NCBI GenBank assembly: GCA_027475525.1
Contig: JAMWFC010000056.1
Location: forward strand, 186,001 to 250,000
DNA length: 64,000 nt
From: Macrolepiota albuminosa
Taxonomy: Eukaryota; Basidiomycota; Agaricomycetes; Agaricales; Agaricaceae
Direction: 5' to 3'
Shown: one piece after another, positions 1 to 11,289 of the stretch
Position numbering within the stretch: the first letter of the stretch is position 1
Layout: each line of letters starts with the position of its first letter
Notes under the pieces: model-generated
The model's database searches: none
The model's input: the letters and a program-made list of their open reading frames with translations, nothing else
Told to the model about the DNA's origin: nothing
Program-made: the position numbers and the translations under genes

Positions 1-256
1 ACTTCGCGACTTTAACTTACTAACTTGGTCTCGTCTTAGAACCTCCGGTTCACAACTCGACCCCCACCCAAACTCCCCAGCTACCCACCCCCCAAAACCC
101 CCGGACTAAGTCCCTTCTCCCGGGATTTCCCTGTCCACGTCTTGAACCCCGGAGTCTTAGCCCCGGAGTTCCAGACACCCGAGTATCCGTGGGTCAAGTC
201 CGCATTGTAAGGGCGACTGCTTTCCCAGAAAGCCCCCGACTCAGCGGAACCTGACA
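1..256 (-). mobile_element. Truncated LTR of the chromovirus family
   Basis: This is the reverse complement of the first part of the LTR that bounds the chromovirus at 21510-32969. The LTR start (TGTCAGGTTCCGCTGAG) reads leftwards from 256 and the rest lies outside the window. It cuts the 3' end of the antisense gene at 257-1089. Confidence 0.85.
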
Positions 257-1089
257 TTACGCTTGGAAGCACCTACCGGCTTCCTTGGCGAGCCCGACTT
301 GCTAGCTGGCAACACTGGGCTCAAAGTGCTGCCGGCGTGACCTACCTTGCCGGGTTCTCCAGTCTCCTGCCTCTTGGCGGCAGGCGCATTCCCCGCGGCA
401 ACTCCCTGACCCGCTCCCGCTCCTCCAGAGCCCTGGTGATTTCCTGGGCATCCTGGGAAATTTCTTCCTGCCGCGTCGCCAGCTCCTCGGCCACTTGCAT
501 GCGTGCCAGGGGCGCCAACACCTCCTGTTTGCTATGGGGCGACAAATCAGACCAAAGCTAAGTCAAAAGAAGGGGTTAGGAATACTCACTCTGCCGCAGG
601 CGCGCTTACCATGGGGCGACAAATCAGACCAAAGCTAAGTCAAAAGAAGGGGTTAGGAATACTCACTCTGCCGCAGGCGCGCTTACCGTCATCAGCAATG
701 CCCCGGACAGAATGTCCTCCAACTCATCCTCGATAGTGGGGACAGGGGGAGGTGCCTAGGGAGCAATCAGTTAAGCGACACGGCAGGCAGCAGAGACAAC
801 TTACGAAACGAGAGAAGGACGCTAACCACTCAGCGCCACAATTGTTGACATATCACGCATGGCACCACTCCCGCACCTCGATTTCTCGATCCCAACCAAC
901 ACCAAGGACTCGTACCTCGTACCATCGTTCTAAAAGCTTCATCACGCCAACCACTAAGTTTTGAGACACCTCAGCGCCAACACCCTCGATATGGCAGATA
1001 AAGCAATTGGCCCTGGCAATATAGGCGTAGGCGGCTTCCTGGGCAGCTTGAGAGGGAACAGGGGGCGGAGTTGGAACACAGAAAGACAT
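257..1089 (-). CDS. Coiled-coil gene with CxxC motif, antisense to an LTR element, 3' end lost
   Basis: Minus-strand gene with an ATG at 1089, only 170 bp from the 3' LTR at 1260 and pointing away from it. Likely exons are 1089-877 (donor GTGCGG), 755-687 (acceptor CCTAG, donor GTAAGC) and 531 leftwards (acceptor CATAG). Exon 1 encodes a Pro-rich start and a CFIC motif. Exon 2 is acidic (IEDELEDILSG). Exon 3 is a charged heptad-like helix (EELATRQEEISQDAQEITRA) typical of coiled coils. The product is not recognised. The reading frame is cut at 257 by the LTR at 1-256. The position, antisense to a retroelement and next to its polypurine tract, matches the antisense gene of the chromovirus at 22335-24142. 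Introns and frame are inferred by eye. Confidence 0.5.
534..687. repeat. 77-bp exact tandem duplication, probable assembly artefact
   Basis: Second copy starts at 611. It falls in the intron between exons 2 and 3 of the antisense gene, so the intron is drawn too long here. Confidence 0.9.
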
Positions 1090-1249
1090 TTTATTAAAAA
1101 ATGAGCGCCAGGAAAATCAGGGGAAGAGAGGTGAAGTCCAAACTTATGCGCCAAGACTATAAACAAAATCTCAAGAACGCACGGACCACTTGTCACAAAA
1201 GCGGTAACGGTAGCCTTATTTGGTGACTGAGGACAGTCAATTTTTCAGT

Positions 1250-1259
1250 TGGGGGGAGA
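1250..1259 (+). other. Polypurine tract of the LTR-C element
   Basis: A purine run (ggggggaga) directly precedes the LTR start TGATAGG. This marks the LTR at 1260 as a 3' LTR and sets the element's sense strand as plus. Confidence 0.7.
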
Positions 1260-2187
1260 TGATAGGACCCCATACAGGATCAGCGCATCAACGGCAGGCT
1301 ACGGCAACGCGGCAAGGCTCGGGGTACCTTAGCGCATGCTAACTAACCAATTTTGGCAATATTTGATGGCCACGCATGGCAAGAAGCAGATCCAATCAGT
1401 GATAGCACCGACGGCAGACAGAATGACAACTGACAGATGGCATCAGTCACTGACGACAGCGCTTAGCGAGAAGCCTGATGATCTATCAAAAACTGACAGA
1501 CAGCTTGGCGTTTGACCTTGGCGTCTGACACCGCTTAGCACCTCGATCTGGCGCCTGACATTGCTAAGCATTGTGGACAGACAGAAGGGTGATGGATTGA
1601 TGGTTTAGCTTCACGATCTGTCGCCTGGCATCGCTAAGGTTCTTGAATGGACGGTAGGGATCTGAAACTGTTGGAGCTACCCCTATAAAAAATTTTCTAG
1701 TTTACCGCACTTTGGCGTTATTGGCCACTGGTGACGGTGAACTCATTGTAGTATAAAAGTACTTACTGACTTGTAAATTGAATAATAGACCAGAGTTTCC
1801 TGCTCCCCTTACTTCAGTCTCCCTTACGCTCGAGATTTCATTTACGGTCGGCAACGTCAAACTCATCGGCAGTTGCAGACAATCGCTAGTCTTCGACTTA
1901 TTTTTGCCTTGCAGCTATGGCAGGCATCTACAACGCTTAGACTTCGCTAAGCTTACTGTGTTCTTGCCGTTGATATTGCCATGTTCGCTTACCGCTCCCT
2001 TCATAGGCGCTTTACCTTAGCGCTTTACACTTGCCGACCCCCTTACCGACTTTTCCCCATTTTTATAGGCACGTTTTCTGGGACCTGCCTGGGACTCCCC
2101 ACATCACTTACAGCGCGCCCAATGCAAGCAATTGGTACGGTAACACTTTAACTATATTTGTTTCTGACCAAACTTTGGGCGTCATCA
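1260..2187 (+). mobile_element. 3' LTR of a Ty3/gypsy-like element (family LTR-C)
   Basis: 928 bp bounded by TGATAGG and GTCATCA (TGAT...ATCA inverted ends). It aligns over its whole length with the LTR at 15631-16560 (reverse strand) with scattered, mostly CpG-type differences. A TATA-like stretch (agtataaaag) lies near 1750. It is followed at once by the repeat arm at 2190, so the LTR or its element inserted into that repeat. Confidence 0.85.
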
Positions 2188-2189
2188 AC

Positions 2190-2725
2190 GGGAATCCGTC
2201 AGCAACCCCTGGCATCGTCCAGCATCAGGGCGGGAAAGAAGGAAACGGGGTGCGTGGATGTCTGCCACATGGGGTGGCATCTCGGAGAGCGTGGGGGGTG
2301 GCAGAAGAGGGATGGGGGTGGGGAGAAAGAGGGGAAGGGGGAAGGAGAGGAGTGTGGGTGTCCGCTGGTACACCAGCGGACGTAGCAGACGTTGGACGTC
2401 AGGTCAGGGGGGAGGAGGGAAGTGGGGTGCATGTGGTGGATGGGGGTGGCATGTGAGATAGTGTGGAGAGTGGAGAGGATGGCACTGGAAAGAAAGAGGG
2501 GGAAGGGCGGAAGAGGGTGCGTGAGTGTCTGCTGTCTGCTGGCATGCCAGCAGACGATAGCTGACGGTAGCTGATGTCGGCATGTGAGCCAGCTGATGTC
2601 AGCAGTACAACCAGTCCCAGTAGTTCAGTGGAATATTTGTTTATTGATATTTAATATTGTGTATAGCGGTGGGTTCTACTCCCCCTACTCCACCTTAATG
2701 GAGTCTAATGGTGACAATGGAATAT
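2190..2725 (+). repeat. Left arm of a large inverted repeat
   Basis: About 535 bp, G-rich on this strand, matching the reverse complement of 11456-12010. Landmarks are the CTGGCATGCCAG palindrome near 2540, the tRNA-like module near 2612 and the block TACTCCACCTTAATGG near 2685. The two arms enclose the Zn2Cys6/coiled-coil gene. The product, if any, is unknown and the G-rich open frames here look non-coding. Confidence 0.7.
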
Positions 2726-3432
2726 TGAGGCAGGTTGGACTCCTGCTAGTGACAAATATTTTAATAGGGCCTGTAAGCCCTAATAAAATATCCGTTCATC
2801 ACTCGCTAGCATCATCAAGTTGATCCGTTAAAAACGCTAGAAATTACTGAAGCAGGTATGGGTTGGACGAAGTTGCGCATAGTCACAAGATCTGGAATGA
2901 TCACATGCACAAAGACGACCAACCCATGCCACTGCAGAAATCTCTGGAGTTTTAAATGGATCACATTAATGATGCTAGCAGACATCAGCGGCCTGCTGCT
3001 CTAATATGCACTAGCAGGAGTCGAACCCACCTCTTGTGCACAATATGAAATATCAATTTATCAATATTCCATTGTACCACAGGCGCTTACTTAGAAGTCA
3101 GGACAGTGTTCATGCTAGCAGACGTCAGTGGCCTGCTGCTATTATATAATGTGCACTAGCGGGAGTCAAACCTGCCTGTCAGTGGCCTGTGGTAGTTGAT
3201 CTGACCCACTCAATTTTCAGTATTGTGTGGAGTGGCAGGTTCGACTCCCCTAGTCCAGACTTCCCTAGTCCACCATAATGACGTATAATGGTGTCTTTTT
3301 ATACTGCTGCATTTCTGCACTAGATGTAAACTGTACTAATTTTTGGTAAGGACCTGTGGTCGAATGGAATATTGATACATTGATATTTCATATTGTGCAC
3401 AAGAGCCGGGTTCGAATCCCACTAGTGCACAT
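2612..3432. repeat. Cluster of tRNA-like (SINE-like) modules, left
   Basis: Several roughly 80-bp modules carry an A-box-like start (tggtacaatggaat type) and a B box (GGTTCGACTCC type), separated by an AT-rich stretch. Positions: 2612-2690 (+), 3001-3090 (-), about 3150-3180 (-, partial), 3183-3260 (+) and 3351-3432 (+). A linker with the words 'ctgcatttctgcactagatg' recurs between them. None folds into a convincing functional tRNA, so I read them as tRNA-derived SINE units. Confidence 0.6.
2805..2979. mobile_element. Hairpin MITE-like element
   Basis: Ends in GCTAGC on both sides. About 61 bp at the left end pair with the right end with few mismatches, leaving about 50 bp of loop. A relative lies at 11030-11289. 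No coding capacity. Confidence 0.65.
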
Positions 3433-3905
3433 CATTAGACATGATGTAACTTTGTTTTACTAATTGTTATTTACATCTATATTCTTTCTACTGCCCAATT
3501 CAAGGGTTCGAGTTCCCCTTGTATAATTGTTGAAGAGTGTGTTGTTTTTTGCATTCATGAGAGTGGCATAACGGAACAAAACAATGGGATAGTTAATCTT
3601 AGTGGACCTGAGTCCTGTCCAAACTAATTGAAATGTCTGTAGTAAAGTGCTGTAGCCTAGTACACAATACTAGAGTGATATTTATGTATAATCCACAGAA
3701 TGTCCTGTGGTCTAGCAGAATATTGTCAGTTTATGTTCCTTCTAGTGCACAACTGGAGGTAACGGATCAAATGGATTTATAATGGATTTGTCAGTGGCAC
3801 AACGGGATGGTTAATCTTGACAAAAAATATCAGCGGCACAACGGGACGGTTAATCTTGACGAAAAATAACCAACGGAAAAGCCAAGAATTATAGTAACTA
3901 AGGAT
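3433..3905. other. No gene seen; short diverged tandem repeat
   Basis: AT-rich sequence with one diverged direct repeat of about 50 bp (3790-3867; unit contains acaacgggaYggttaatcttgac). Nothing else recognisable. Confidence 0.5.
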
Positions 3906-4399
3906 TAAATTACTTGTCCGATGTGTATTCCTCCTCTTCATTAGATTCATGTAATGCATCTGAATAGAACAAATCCTCATCAAGCAGGTAGTCTGCTGTC
4001 AAAAATGCAAAGTTGTCTGGTGTATATGGCCCCTGAGGTGTGGGAAGTGTGATGTCTTCATAGTTCGCTATCAGGCCTGACGATGAAGATGGTGAGGGTG
4101 ACTCTGACATATCAACAGACACATCATCAGTACGACCAGCTTGATTGAAAGGGCCAATGGGCCTACATCGACCATGTTTTGCTCTAGTGCGAAATTCTTG
4201 TTCTGTTGAAATAAATTAACTATGATTACCAGTGCCAAATTATACTCACGTTGTTGATACAATTCATTAATTCTTCTCTGATCCTCACGTCGAGTCATAC
4301 GTGTCTTATATTCCTCCCACTCCCAGACATTGTTACCAGTAGGTAGAGTTGGAGAAGGAGATTGTTGGAAGGGGGAAGACGGGATTTAAAGAGCCGTTA

Positions 4400-4823
4400 C
4401 ATCAAAAAGCGGTGGAAGATTTTCTTCATCATCAGCTGCCATGCCTCCATCCATCTCTTCTGCCATCACAAGAAATAGCAGTGGAAGGTTTTCTTTGTCC
4501 TCGGTCACCATACATCCGCCGCTTCGGACTTCCGTTTCTCCGCTGTCACCGGCCGCCATGGTCTTCATTGCTATTAGTTCTTCTGCTCCTTCACCAACAA
4601 TAAATAGAGGTGGCAAAGAATCGTTGTCCATCTCCTCTTCCACAGGAATGAACAAAGGGGGCAAATCATTGTCTTTGGTCTCCTCTTCTGCAGGAATGAA
4701 CAAAGGAGGCAAAGAATCCTCTTCCATCTCCTCTTCCGCAGGAATGAACAAAGGTGGCAAAGATTCGTCTTCCGTCTCCTCTTCTGCAGGAATGAACAAA
4801 GGCGGCAAAGATTTGTCTTCCGT
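4400..4823 (-). repeat. 48-bp (16-residue) coding tandem repeats
   Basis: Four to five near copies of a 48-bp unit encode SLPPLFIPAEEETEDE-like peptides, and more diverged copies follow toward 4400. One further unit (GIPPLFIPAEEE) sits beyond the LTR insertion near 6330. This shows that both sides once formed one exon. Confidence 0.8.
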
Positions 4824-5869
4824 TGATAGGCTTCTACTCGGAATGAGCGCATCAAGGGACATTATAGGCTGACCAACACTTGACACACTAGAGACTCTAG
4901 CGACCAGCCTTGGGTACAGAGCAGCCCTAGCGTGGGCGCTCTATGGCAAGACTTATCCATTCATCTCAATCACCAGTATCAGCCCCTCAGCACACTCCAT
5001 TCAGTTACTTTGAAGACTAAGAAGGCTCAGAACTCATAGCACTAGCACAACGGTGGGAGGTGACTCTGACCAAACCCCGATCAATACCAAAAGGAGTTAG
5101 CAATTGGCGCTGTCAATCACCGAGGCACTTCAATCAGAAGTCTAAAAGAATCAATGACGACGAGACAGGATACACGCAGACCCGACATTTAAATCTATCA
5201 AAAGATGGTACAATGTTTAGCGCCAGAATTAGCGCTCACGGCGTCTGTCAAGGATTCCCCAACCATACCCCAGGATGGCATGGCCAATTAAATTACATCA
5301 AAAAGTGAGCAAACTCGTACCATTTCTAAGTAGTTTTAGAGTCGCCGTTGGTCGCCGTCACCCATGTGCTGCAGGTCGCCGTTGACAGGTGGCCATTAGC
5401 TACAGCCACAAAGAGAGGCGCTAATTGGTAGCGCCGTCGATGGACTTATTTTGGAAATATCATAGCGCATAGTATAAAAACTAGCTACTTGCCATGTATA
5501 TAAAAAGGAATTGTAACCTCTTGAGCACCCAGTTACACTTAGTGTTCAAATTGCGCTAGCATTGCCTGGCTTTGTCACCAAGTTCGGCGCTAGCTTTGTC
5601 TATCTTGTCTTTGTCGTTTGCGGTGCCACCTATGGGCACGCTACACTGCGCTATTCGTTTTATTCTCTATAACTTCTCCTAAACTACGACGCTTACCACT
5701 TGCTAGGTAGCACCCGAGGCGCTATCATCTAGCGCATTGCCCTATCACCTCTGCTCGAGCACACCGGGACCCTGCCGGGACTCCTCACAAACCCGTATGC
5801 CAGGCGCTGGAGACGGCGTTGTACTGCGTATACGTCCAGCGCACCCAACCACAGTTGGCGTCATCATTT

Positions 5870-5886
5870 TGGAGCCCACCGCGAGG
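5870..5886 (+). promoter_or_regulatory. Primer-binding site of the LTR-A element
   Basis: TGGAGCCCACCGCGAGG lies 3 nt after the LTR. The same site (TGGAGCCCACTGCGAGG) follows the LTR at 15631-16560 on the other strand. Its complement would end in CCA, as a tRNA 3' end does. Confidence 0.65.
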
Positions 5887-5945
5887 GGTTCTATTAAGGC
5901 AGAATTCCGCTGGAAACTCGAGCCCAGCGACAGCGCCGCCTCCTA

Positions 5946-6319
5946 TTGGAGAGCGCGTTTGAACAAACATTGACTGAGTCACCACACTTACCAGGCGCGC
6001 TACTGAGGCAGACTTTAGATCAGGAACTTGAAGCCGCTCCAGATAGCTTGGCTGAAAGCTTCTTCCCATTTTCCCAACCGTTTGAATACTTAGCAGGTGA
6101 AAACCATACACCACTTACTCCTTTGGAAGAGCTGTCTAGGTCATTATCGCCAGACCGTTTGAATACTTAGCAGGTGAAAACCATACACCACTTACTCCTT
6201 TGGAAGAGCTGTCTAGGTCATTATTGCCAGAACCTAGCAATTCAGAACTACCCGAGCCAGTACCGACTACGACCATGCCCAGTGAAACTACCACTAACAC
6301 CACTATTCCTACCACGATG
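5946..6319 (+). pseudogene. N-terminal gag fragment (LTR-A family)
   Basis: The open frame holds the words SPHLPGALL, TLDQELEAAPDSLAESFF and LLPEPSNSEL, all shared with the CpG-depleted copy at 18230-18600. There is no ATG at the start of the shared part (TTG in both). A 77-bp duplication at 6078 shifts the frame. The gag is cut at about 6320. Confidence 0.7.
6078..6231. repeat. 77-bp tandem duplication (one mismatch), probable assembly artefact
   Basis: Second copy starts at 6155; 76 of 77 positions agree (c6148/t6225). It breaks the gag fragment. The relative at 18230 has the segment only once. Confidence 0.85.
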
Positions 6320-9300
6320 TCGAGTCTCCTCTTCTGCAGGAATGAACAAAGGAGGGATACCCTCTAAGTCAGGGTCACTAATGGATGGATTAGGAATATC
6401 CACCTGGTCATTGTCAGTTTCTCCCAGCTCCCATTGAACCACAACGCAAGAGTTTTCCATTGTAAGGCCATACACCAGTCCAGGTTTACTCTGACTGTAG
6501 AGGTGGTGGAATGGATGTTGTGTGTTCGAGGGTCCGATATGTGTCAAGGATGGCCATTGGGGAGAGTCAACATCAGGGAGAGTGGTAGGATAGGCCATGG
6601 AGAGGCAGTCTTGAGGATCAGGCTGCTCACCATCAATACTGTTGGTATGGGACTTGATGCCTGTCAATTGGCCCATCCAAGCAGGATCCATGGACCTAGC
6701 AACGGAACTGACAACGGAAGCAGCAACGGACTTGCTGCCAGCAAACAGGTAGATCATATTATTAGCCATTGGCACATGTTCCGTCCTATCCAGCGACTGC
6801 CACTTGTCTAGAGCTAGAAGCATCTGCTGGTGGCTCCTAGTGGATCTGCTACCTGCAAACACATGGAGCAAATTGTCTGGTGCTGGGACGGACACCAATC
6901 CATCGGATGGCAATGTCATGGGCGGCTGGTGGTTGCATGCCAAGAAGCTTTCAAGAGAGTGAAAGCCTTGCTGATGTACAAGAAGGCAATGCTCCAGCGT
7001 TTCATTGCTTAAAACCTGAACATCTTCTCGGCCAATGTGGTTCCACCAATCACAGCCATACAAATTTCTGATAAGACCTTGATGGCCATTAACAAACTCC
7101 AGGATCTCTGTGGGCAAAGTTTGCTGATTTTGGAGAGGGAAAAATTGGCTCATGCTTTTGATAATGTCTGGGACATTGCAGACCACATTATTCAGTAATG
7201 CAGCCCCCAGATATGACAATACAAAGTTCTATGGCACACAGTCAGATCCTAATATATTTACACATTTTGAAGTTATCTTACCAACTCCTTGTCTAGATGC
7301 TGGATAATCCATGCCTCTTCCGCTTCAAGACTTGGCGCAAGATTGCCAAATATGGAAAGTGCTGCAATGAGGTGTGACTCTATGTAGTCAACAACCTCTT
7401 GCAAATTTTCTAGTACAGTAGCTTGGGACATGACATTGTGTGGTACAGAGGTAGATATCATTGCACTCTTGCTTGTAGAAGCGGATACTGCTATGTATCA
7501 GATTTTTGTGCCTTGTAAACAAAAGTGATTTTCAACAATTCCATTGCACGTGACTGTCACAAATCCGTTCCAATTATCTGCTGATGGCAGCAAGCTGCAT
7601 CCATCAGTTCAATCTGTCTCTGCATCCATCACATCAATCGGTCTCTGCATCTGTCACATCAATCCTGTGCTCTGTTGGATGCACTGCCACATCATCCTGA
7701 GCTGACGGACTGGAGGGATGGGTAGAGATGTGAAGTTGATTCTGCAAAGTGTCAACCACACCTCAAATATTGCAGATCTGCTCTTCCATCTGACAGATCC
7801 GTCTGGCGTGGTCTTCAAGTGTCTCACCCATAAGAGAAATATTTGTTTGCAGGGTTTCTATGTGGCCACCGAGCGTGTCAACCTGAGTCTGGTAGCGATG
7901 GAAGAAGTCCTCAATATGCGGTAACCAGCTCGCCTCAGCCGTGACAAACCTGTCCTGCACCTGCTCCCCAACATTCCGCAATGCTTCCTGGAACCCATTC
8001 TCCATCCTGTCCAAACGGCTCTCCACCCCTGCCATTACACCAGCCACAATGTCCTCACTGTGACTAGACTCCATTGCCTGCTCCTTGCCCTTTCCCTTGA
8101 CCAGAAGAGGATCCGCTGGGTGGTTGGAGGTCGACGGTTGGGATGGATGGACGGACGGTTTTGATGGTCCCATGATTGGACTGGCTGGTTCATCTGCTAA
8201 CTATTGGTTAGCTATTTGAGCAGGAAAAGAGTTTCATACCGTCATCACTCTCAATAATCGTCACTGACTTCTTTCTCAGTGGTTTTTTTCTCTTTTCCTT
8301 GTTGCTGGGCTTTACGGTTTTCTCGACAATCGTCAGGCTGCATGTTCATTTGTGAATGAGCTGGCAGGGATTGCATGCAGTGCCGCCCTTTGTCCTGACA
8401 CACTGTAGCCGCTGACTTGCACAATATTGACAAGGGGAGTTGATATGCTGACCCTCACAACAAGGTGCTGTCCTCAGATACCTGCCCAACAGCATCCCTC
8501 CAGTAATTTCCCCCTTCGGTATCCTGCCCTCTTGTTCTTCCTCTTCCTCTTCCTCTTCATCCTTGTCCTCATCCTTGTCCTCCTGCTCCTTCTGTCGATG
8601 ATAGGTACCAGGAGGAGGTTGACCAATATAGGTCACCTGTTTTGGCTTCTTGGGATTTGGCGACGGACCAGACAAATCTCCTGCCACTGGAGGACTCGGT
8701 CGTTTTCTCTTTTTCAGAATTGGTGACAGACCAGACAAATCTCCTGCTGCTGGCCTATGACCTATCCAGTCTTCTCGTGCCAGTGCCGTCGACAGATCAG
8801 GTCGTTCTTCACCCCCACTTGGTTCTTCCCCCCTTCTGCTCCTCTGGGTCCATTTCTTCGCAGCGTCCTTCAACCGCCTGGTCATATCCTTGTCAGAAAG
8901 CTTGCTCTGGAGTAGCGGGATAACTTCGTTGATGAAACTTCTCCTGGCATCAAGGAGGAGTTTCTTGTCATCCTTGACGTCCCTAACCTTGAACCACATG
9001 TCAATCTACAGGACGACTATTAGTGCATGTCTATTAGGCAGGAGTGCTTGTATCTTACCAGGTCCTTCTGCTGTGCTTTGAGTTGTTGCAGGTCTTCTCT
9101 GAGAGCAAGGTATAATACTTGAACATCCACGTCAACGACCCATTGGTGGAGTTCTTTGTTAGACATGGCGGATGAAGGATTAAAGAAACGGACGAGAACT
9201 TTACACAAAGCAAGTTCTGAAAATAGATATCATGTGACCCTGTTTAAATTACAAAAGAAGTTTGATTTATTGCTTGACAAAACCTTACCTTGTTTATCTT

Positions 9301-9373
9301 ACAGTTTAGTAAATAACAATTAGCTAAGCAGGCCAAAAATAGCAAACGTCTTAATGTTCATTGCACTAAGCAG

Positions 9374-9527
9374 GAGTCAAACCCACCTACTGCAACACAC
9401 AATGAACACCAATGGATAATATTCCACTAGACCATCAAAGCTTAATGTACGAGTCAAACCCACCTACTGCAACACACAATGAACACCAATGGATAATATT
9501 CCACTAGACCATCAAAGCTTAATGTAC
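9374..9527. repeat. 77-bp exact tandem duplication, probable assembly artefact
   Basis: Second copy starts at 9451. It doubles one tRNA-like module, so the module count here is inflated by one. Confidence 0.9.
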
Positions 9528-9676
9528 ATAGCTATAGTCTAAATAGATATCATGTCAGCCTGTTTAAATTAGGACCTTACTTTGTTTATCATACTGTGTA
9601 GTAAATAACAATTAGCTAAGCAGGTCAAAAATTCTAAACAGTTTGACGTAAATGCACTAGTAGGAATTGAACCCGT

Positions 9677-10404
9677 TGTCAGGTTCCGCTGAGTTGGGGG
9701 CTTTCCGGGAAAGCAATCGCCCTTACGATGCGGACTTGACCTACAGATACTCAGGTGTCTGGAACTCCAGGGCTAGGACTCCAGGGTTCAAAACACGGAC
9801 AGGGGCAGTCCCGGGAGAGGGGACTTGGTCTGGGGGTTTTGGGTTGTGAGTAGCTAGGGGATTCGGATGAAGGTCGAGTCATGAACCGAGGGTTCTAAGA
9901 CAAGACCAAGTTAGTAAGTTAAAGTCGCGAAGTGCATACCAATCTTTAAAGCACGTGAGTATTCAAGCGTGCCAGTCAATGCGGACTAGTCAAACAGAGG
10001 GCACGCAACAATCCAAGTAAAGCAAACGTAAACAGTGTAATAGTGTAATATCAAGACTAACGAATACAACAGGGAACTGTGCTATAAGTACTACGGGACC
10101 GGGTCTTGGGGTTCCGGGGTGTCTGGGATGGGTTCTGGGAGTCATTGAGTAGCGGGCAGGGACTGTATACCTGGATTGCACGTGTGGGGTGTGCGATCAA
10201 TTGGCGCAGGAGGAGCTGTGATGCGTGATGCGTGTGATCTGATTGTTGATTGGGGCTGGTGGCAGCTGATGGTGGTTCTTGATGCGCATGATGGCAGTAT
10301 TGGTAGTTGTGATGGTGGGGCGTGTCCTGTGGGGTCAGAGGGAGGGTCCCGGATGGTGTACCGGGGGTGTCCCAGGGTGGGTCCGGAGGGGAGGGGTCGT
10401 GACA
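9677..10404 (+). mobile_element. Solo LTR of the chromovirus family
   Basis: 728 bp from TGTCAGGTTCCGCTGAG to GGGTCGTGACA, diverged from the LTRs of the full element. It interrupts a tRNA-like module. Flanks cccgt and ttcgt look like a 5-bp target-site duplication with two C/T changes, and joining them restores the module. Confidence 0.88.
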
Positions 10405-10672
10405 TTCGTCTACTGCAAGACATAATAAAGACCAATAAATAATATTCCACTAGACCACCGATGCTTACTGTACATTGCTATGATGTAAATAAACATCAGT
10501 CTATTCTTCTGTATGTGGTCAAAAATATTTGAGTTCGATGTCAATACACTAAGGGGAGTCGAACCCACCTAATGCAAGATACAAGGAATACCAATGGGAA
10601 ATATTCCACTACACCACAGACGCTTCATGTATAATGCTATGGTGTAAATCAATATCAGTCTAATATTCTGCT

Positions 10673-10826
10673 ACAAACCATGGTTTTCCTCTTTCCTGTA
10701 TACTTCTATGGTGTAAATAAATATCAGTCTAATATTGTCAATTCAATACACAAACCATGGTTTTCCTCTTTCCTGTATACTTCTATGGTGTAAATAAATA
10801 TCAGTCTAATATTGTCAATTCAATAC
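10673..10826. repeat. 77-bp exact tandem duplication, probable assembly artefact
   Basis: Second copy starts at 10750, in AT-rich spacer between tRNA-like modules. Confidence 0.9.
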
Positions 10827-11029
10827 AAATGCACCAGTTGCAGTAAAATCTCTATCCATTCAAATTCTGTATGGGTCCATTTGTGCACTACATAAACACC
10901 GTCCTGACTTGTAGTAAGCGTCTGTGGTACAATGGAATATTCATCAATTGATATTTTATATTGTGCACAAGAGGTGGGTTTGACTCCCACTAGTTCACAT
11001 TATATAATAGCAGCAGGCTGCTGACGTCC

Positions 11030-11289
11030 GCTAGCATCATAAATTTGATCCGTTGAAAACTCCAGAGATTTCTGCAGTGGCATAAGATGGACGAGTTCAC
11101 ATGTGTGTTCATTTCAGTGCTCATGACAAGTTGATGATGCACTGTGGCTGACTACCTTTGTGCTAATCTTTGTAAAAAAAGTAGTCAGCCCTGGTATATC
11201 GTCACTTGTCATGAGCGCTGGAATGATTTCATGTGTCAACTCCTCCATCCTATCCCGCTTCAGTAATTGCTAGAGTTTTGGTCAGATCC
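11030..11289. mobile_element. Hairpin MITE-like element, second copy
   Basis: The left arm (gatccgttgaaaactccaga...) pairs with the right arm ending gatcca near 11289, and the inner part is also palindromic (catgacaagt/acttgtcatg). Its ends match the element at 2805-2979. No coding capacity. Confidence 0.6.

Larger units (their letters stand above)
4824..6323 (+). mobile_element. LTR plus 5' gag fragment of a gypsy-like element (family LTR-A)
   Basis: LTR 4824-5866 (TGATAGG...GCGTCATCA), a tRNA-type primer site and about 450 bp of gag leader, then an abrupt return to the host exon at about 6324. Left flank ...cttccgt plus right flank gtctcctc restores the 48-bp coding repeat, so the insertion site is exact. 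No 3' part of the element and no clear target-site duplication remain, so it is a deletion derivative. This copy keeps its CpGs, unlike its relatives at 17091 and 59594. Confidence 0.85.
3906..9166 (-). pseudogene. Zn2Cys6-like / coiled-coil gene, split by an LTR fragment
   Basis: Multi-exon minus-strand gene, product unknown. Exon 1 is 9166-9059 (MSNKELHQW...; donor GTAAGATAC). Exon 2 is about 9005-8240: a basic/acidic linker, a Glu-rich run, then CQYC-x6-C-x8-CNPC and a sixth Cys after an in-frame TGA (near 8351), a CX2CX6CX8CX2CX7C pattern like fungal binuclear zinc clusters. Exon 3 (about 8192-7763) is a long coiled coil (RLDRMENGFQEALRNVGEQV). Later exons (7461-7279, 7226-6326) are not recognised. 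The reading continues after the insertion at 4824-6323 into 16-residue acidic repeats and ends with an acidic tail at 3906. At least the TGA near 8351, a TAA near 4386 and the insertion argue for a pseudogene. Alternatively it is a transposon-borne gene, since inverted repeat arms surround it. Confidence 0.6.

Noticed and set aside
534..687. CRISPR-like or regulatory direct repeats
   Set aside because: Two adjacent copies only, no spacers, and the same 77-bp period occurs in unrelated sequences.
2258..2456. Overlapping open frames of 60-140 codons on both strands
   Set aside because: Low-complexity G-rich repeat arm, mirrored at 11550-12107; frames are open in several phases and encode repetitive Gly/Arg/Trp or Pro/Ser strings.
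3351..3432. Functional tRNA gene
   Set aside because: B box fits but the middle is AT-rich and no anticodon arm or acceptor pairing forms.
4349..4872. Plus-strand frame with Ser-rich MNKGGK repeats
   Set aside because: Antisense of the 48-bp coding repeats; the minus frame continues the gene on both sides of the LTR insertion.
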